In this document: in pieces, positions 62,129 through 64,000 of the stretch
Layout of the letters: every line of letters begins with the position of its first letter
Position numbering within the stretch: position 1 is the first letter of the stretch
NCBI RefSeq assembly: GCF_027923225.1
Contig: NZ_BSDI01000013.1
Coordinates: 158,228 to 222,227 of the forward strand
Direction: 5' to 3'
Origin: Phytohabitans aurantiacus
GTDB lineage: Bacteria; Actinomycetota; Actinomycetes; Mycobacteriales; Micromonosporaceae
Length of the DNA: 64,000 nt
Notes under the pieces: generated by a model
Databases searched by the model: none
What the model was told of the DNA's origin: nothing
What the model saw: the letters and a program-made list of their open reading frames with translations, nothing else
Made by a program: the position numbers and the translations under genes

Positions 62129-62150
62129 TTCGTAACCACGGGTAAGGGGG
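62129..62150. promoter_or_regulatory. Shared motif upstream of M23 gene 1
   Basis: TTCGTAACCA, three bases, GT, then a G-run. An almost identical motif is at 63249-63269 upstream of M23 gene 2. On the minus strand it reads as two TTAC repeats 10 nt apart. A common regulator such as MtrA is possible. Confidence 0.4.
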
Positions 62151-62288
62151 AACCCAGAGGTGTGCGGACACACCCAGGGCCCAGTCCGCTTTTATGCCGG
62201 TTTAGTCTAGTAACGGTGCGTAGTCGAATGTGGTCTAGGCCACTTTTGTGACTGTGACGGGGGAAACTTTGTGACGCCTCTGAGGTGC

Positions 62289-62321
62289 AAAAACCGCCCA
62301 TGCCACGAGGCATGGGCGGTT
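62289..62321 (-). terminator. Rho-independent terminator of M23 gene 2
   Basis: AACCGCCCATGCC and GGCATGGGCGGTT form a perfect 13-bp stem with a 4-nt loop. On the minus strand it runs into TTTTT, the clearest intrinsic terminator in the window. Confidence 0.9.
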
Positions 62322-62339
62322 ACGGGACGCTACAGGGAG

Positions 62340-63053
62340 TTATTGAGCCGTCACGCCGGCAAAAATTGAGTCGACTTGCAGCTTGATGTCCGCTTGGCGA
62401 TCGCGGAACCACGGGATCGGGTCGCGGGGCTCGCCGTTGACATGCACCTCGAGATGCAGGTGGCTTCCGTACGAGTGACCGGTGTTACCCACTAGGCCGA
62501 GCGTGTCGCCGGCCTTCACCTGCTGCCCGGCTTTGACGAGAACCTTCTGGGAGTGGCCGTAGATGGTCTCGACGCCGTTGCCGTGGTCGACGATGACGGC
62601 GTAGCCGTAGCCGCCGTAGTACTGGGCCAGCTTCACCGTGCCGTCGGCTACCGCCTTGTAGGGCGTGCCCTCGGGTGCGGCCAGGTCGACGCCGGCGTGC
62701 AGCTGACCCCAGCGCATGCCGTACGGCGAGGTGAACTGGTAGTCCTGCAGAGGCAGCAGCCAGACGTCGGCGGCTTCTTGGCCGGCGGTCGTGGCGGAGC
62801 GATCGTCACGCGACGCGCGGTCGGCGTCTGCGGCGCGGTCTGCGAGATCCTGCGAGGCTGCCGCGCGGTCGAGATCGGCGAGCGCGCTCGGGTCGACCGT
62901 CTTGGCGTCTGGAAGGGCCGCGGCACCTAGTGCGACGAAACCCGCTCCGACGAACGCGGTGGTGACGACCGCGGCATAACGGCTGCGCGGAGGTGTGGGT
63001 ACGCGGCGACGACCGCGATATCGGTCCGGCTCAGACGACAGGCGCTGACGCAC
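62340..63053 (-). CDS. M23-family peptidoglycan endopeptidase (second of two)
   Basis: A 237-aa paralogue of the preceding gene product. A basic N-terminus and a hydrophobic helix (about 29-47) lead to an acidic Ala/Asp/Arg-rich helical stretch (about 55-95) that may be a short coiled coil. The peptidase domain follows with HAGVDLAAPEGTPY, DHGNGVETIYGHSQ and YGSHLHLEVHVNG; the zinc residues are intact. GTG 63053 is preferred over GTG 63059 because GGAGG lies 6 nt upstream. An intrinsic terminator follows. Confidence 0.92.
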   Translation of the reverse strand: MRQRLSSEPDRYRGRRRVPTPPRSRYAAVVTTAFVGAGFVALGAAALPDAKTVDPSALADLDRAAASQDLADRAADADRASRDDRSATTAGQEAADVWLLPLQDYQFTSPYGMRWGQLHAGVDLAAPEGTPYKAVADGTVKLAQYYGGYGYAVIVDHGNGVETIYGHSQKVLVKAGQQVKAGDTLGLVGNTGHSYGSHLHLEVHVNGEPRDPIPWFRDRQADIKLQVDSIFAGVTAQ

Positions 63054-63433
63054 GCACACCCTCCGTTGTCGGTCTTAGGCGGCCGATGCAGCGTCTAAAT
63101 GGGGGGTGAACGCTGTCTGGCCGCGTCGCCATCCGGCGGGGACCGGGATGACAACCGTGGGCCACGGTAACTAAACCCTGGGCGTGTCACAAGCCGGACG
63201 GCCAAATTGGCTACAGAACGGCGCACCGTCCGTTGTGGAATGCCGGATTTCGTAACCATTTGTGGGGGGCATCGTTAGTAGCTTTCCGTTATATCAACGA
63301 CTACAGATGGTCATGTGACACACCCGACAGTCCTAAATGCTTGCCACAGTTTCTGGGTCCGATGTTTCTGGGTGTGGCGGGCGAGTTACCGTTCGTTCAG
63401 GCGTAGTGTCGGCGGCGCGGAAGGTGTGTGCTC
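63054..63433. other. Intergenic region upstream of M23 gene 2 and the B12-binding gene
   Basis: 380-nt divergent control region, richer in A and T than its surroundings. It contains GTCACA at 63186, TGTGAC at 63314 and the TTCGTAACCA motif at 63249. No gene is supported. Confidence 0.6.
63249..63269. promoter_or_regulatory. Shared motif upstream of M23 gene 2
   Basis: TTCGTAACCATTTGTGGGGG. It matches the motif at 62129-62150 at the TTCGTAACCA block, the GT and the G-run. Confidence 0.4.
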
Positions 63434-63838
63434 ATGAGCTCTCGGATACGAGTGGTCGTCGCGAAGCCTGGCCTCGACGGGCACGACCGGGGCGCCAAGG
63501 TGGTAGCGCGTGCGCTGCGCGACGCCGGCATGGAGGTCATCTACACCGGACTCCACCAGACGCCCGAGCAGATCGTGGAGACCGCCATCCAGGAGGACGC
63601 CGACGCGGTCGGCCTCTCCGTACTCTCCGGTGCGCACATGACGCTCTTCAGGCGCGTGCTTGACCTGCTGGGAGAGCGTGGCGCCGGCGACATCGTGGTG
63701 TTTGGCGGCGGCATTATTCCGGACGCCGACATTCCAGAACTGAGTCAGATGGGCGTGGCGAAGATATTTACCCCGGGCGCTACGACGCAGGCCATCGTGG
63801 AATGGGTACGGGCGAACGTAACTCAACCCGTTGGTTAG
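63434..63838 (+). CDS. Stand-alone cobalamin-binding subunit, methylmalonyl-CoA mutase type
   Basis: A 134-aa B12-binding domain homologous to the C-terminal domain of methylmalonyl-CoA mutase. The base-off signature is present: GLDGHDRGAKVVA (DxHxxG), LSVLSGAH (SxL) and VVFGGGIIP (GG). It must pair with a separately encoded catalytic subunit that is not in the window, for instance a mutase of the IcmA or ethylmalonyl-CoA type. ATG 63434 follows GGAAGG. A strong terminator lies 25 nt downstream, so it is a single-gene unit. Confidence 0.93.
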   Translation: MSSRIRVVVAKPGLDGHDRGAKVVARALRDAGMEVIYTGLHQTPEQIVETAIQEDADAVGLSVLSGAHMTLFRRVLDLLGERGAGDIVVFGGGIIPDADIPELSQMGVAKIFTPGATTQAIVEWVRANVTQPVG

Positions 63839-63862
63839 CATCACTCACGGTTGCGAAAAGGG

Positions 63863-63899
63863 GAGAGGCCGGACGCACCCCTCACACGTCCGGCCTCTC
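63863..63899 (+). terminator. Terminator of the B12-binding gene
   Basis: GAGAGGCCGGACG and CGTCCGGCCTCTC form a perfect 13-bp stem with an 11-nt loop, followed by TATGCA. Confidence 0.85.
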
Positions 63900-64000
63900 T
63901 ATGCACGATGCCCCGCCGCCACCCCTCGACCGACAGGGCATCGGCCGCTTTTGCTGTCTGCTGTATCGCTCAGACATCTGACTCAACGATGCCCTTCACC

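Larger units (their letters stand above)
62075..62339. other. Intergenic region between the two M23 genes
   Basis: Contains the promoter region of the first M23 gene, three TGTGAC hexamers at 62247, 62253 and 62270, the motif TTCGTAACCACGGGTAAGG at 62129-62147, and the terminator of the second M23 gene. Confidence 0.5.

Noticed and set aside
62090..62200. Possible c-di-AMP (ydaO) riboswitch upstream of an M23 gene
   Set aside because: The stretch GGGGGAACCCAG resembles part of the motif, but it is on the plus strand while both M23 genes are on the minus strand. The rest of the consensus, such as the CAGCTAACC region, is missing.

Overview
The window is high-GC actinobacterial chromosome and most probably belongs to the Micromonosporaceae. 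GTG starts are common and GC at third codon positions is very high. Gene content (GroES/GroEL with CIRCE sites, a WhiD/WhiB3-type WhiB protein, a BldM-like regulator, GuaB3, DUF5319) and gene order match the conserved actinobacterial core segment glmS - acpS - nnrD - alr - tsaE - tsaB - rimI - tsaD ... groES - groEL - whiB - bldM - DUF5319 - guaB - guaB3 - choD-like - guaA. The genus cannot be settled from the sequence alone. There is no sign of phage, integrase, transposase, CRISPR, rRNA or tRNA.

Layout. 0.1-11.2 kb: cell-wall and cofactor housekeeping (GlmS, AcpS, NnrD, alanine racemase), then the t6A tRNA-modification group (TsaE, TsaB, TsaD) with RimI and uracil-DNA glycosylase. 11.2-25.5 kb: an accessory block placed between tsaD and groES. 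It holds a substrate-binding/VWA protein divergent from a receptor Ser/Thr kinase, a repeat-rich gap, an ArsR-like repressor with an MFS exporter, a CUT2 sugar ABC operon with a ROK regulator, a UDP-GlcNAc 2-epimerase with a YbaK-type deacylase, and a methyltransferase with a DUF1918 protein. 25.6-31.3 kb: groES-groEL, a membrane molybdopterin oxidoreductase, and the divergent WhiB and BldM-like regulators. 31.3-39.8 kb: guanine nucleotide synthesis (guaB, guaB3, guaA) interrupted by an M1 peptidase, an LCP ligase and a cholesterol-oxidase-like GMC enzyme. 39.9-49.5 kb: two double-Nudix proteins, phosphatidylethanolamine synthesis (pssA, and psd fused to an extra domain), a PspC/LiaF-like sensor module divergent from a histidine kinase-response regulator pair, and a PIG-L deacetylase. 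49.9-55.7 kb: an oppABCDF peptide transporter. 56-64 kb: chorismate mutase, a secreted 5'-nucleotidase, PcrA helicase, two M23 peptidases and a B12-binding protein.

The most unusual content is between genes. Three families of dispersed short palindromic repeats recur. Family A is a 54-bp perfect or near-perfect hairpin built on TGATCAGGGCGTCCCT, with five copies, mostly at gene ends. Family B is an ~82-bp asymmetric palindrome built on GATCAAGGGCGAATGCACG, with six near-complete and two partial copies in GC-rich gaps. Family C is a ~78-bp element with two copies, one of which sits exactly in the loop of an A hairpin. Twelve genes have a TANNNT -10-like hexamer only 6-9 nt before the start codon, pointing to widespread leaderless transcription. 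Other points worth a second look are a histidine kinase that seems to start at ATC, a phosphatidylserine decarboxylase fused to a Rossmann-like domain, and a BldM-like regulator without the acidic receiver pocket.
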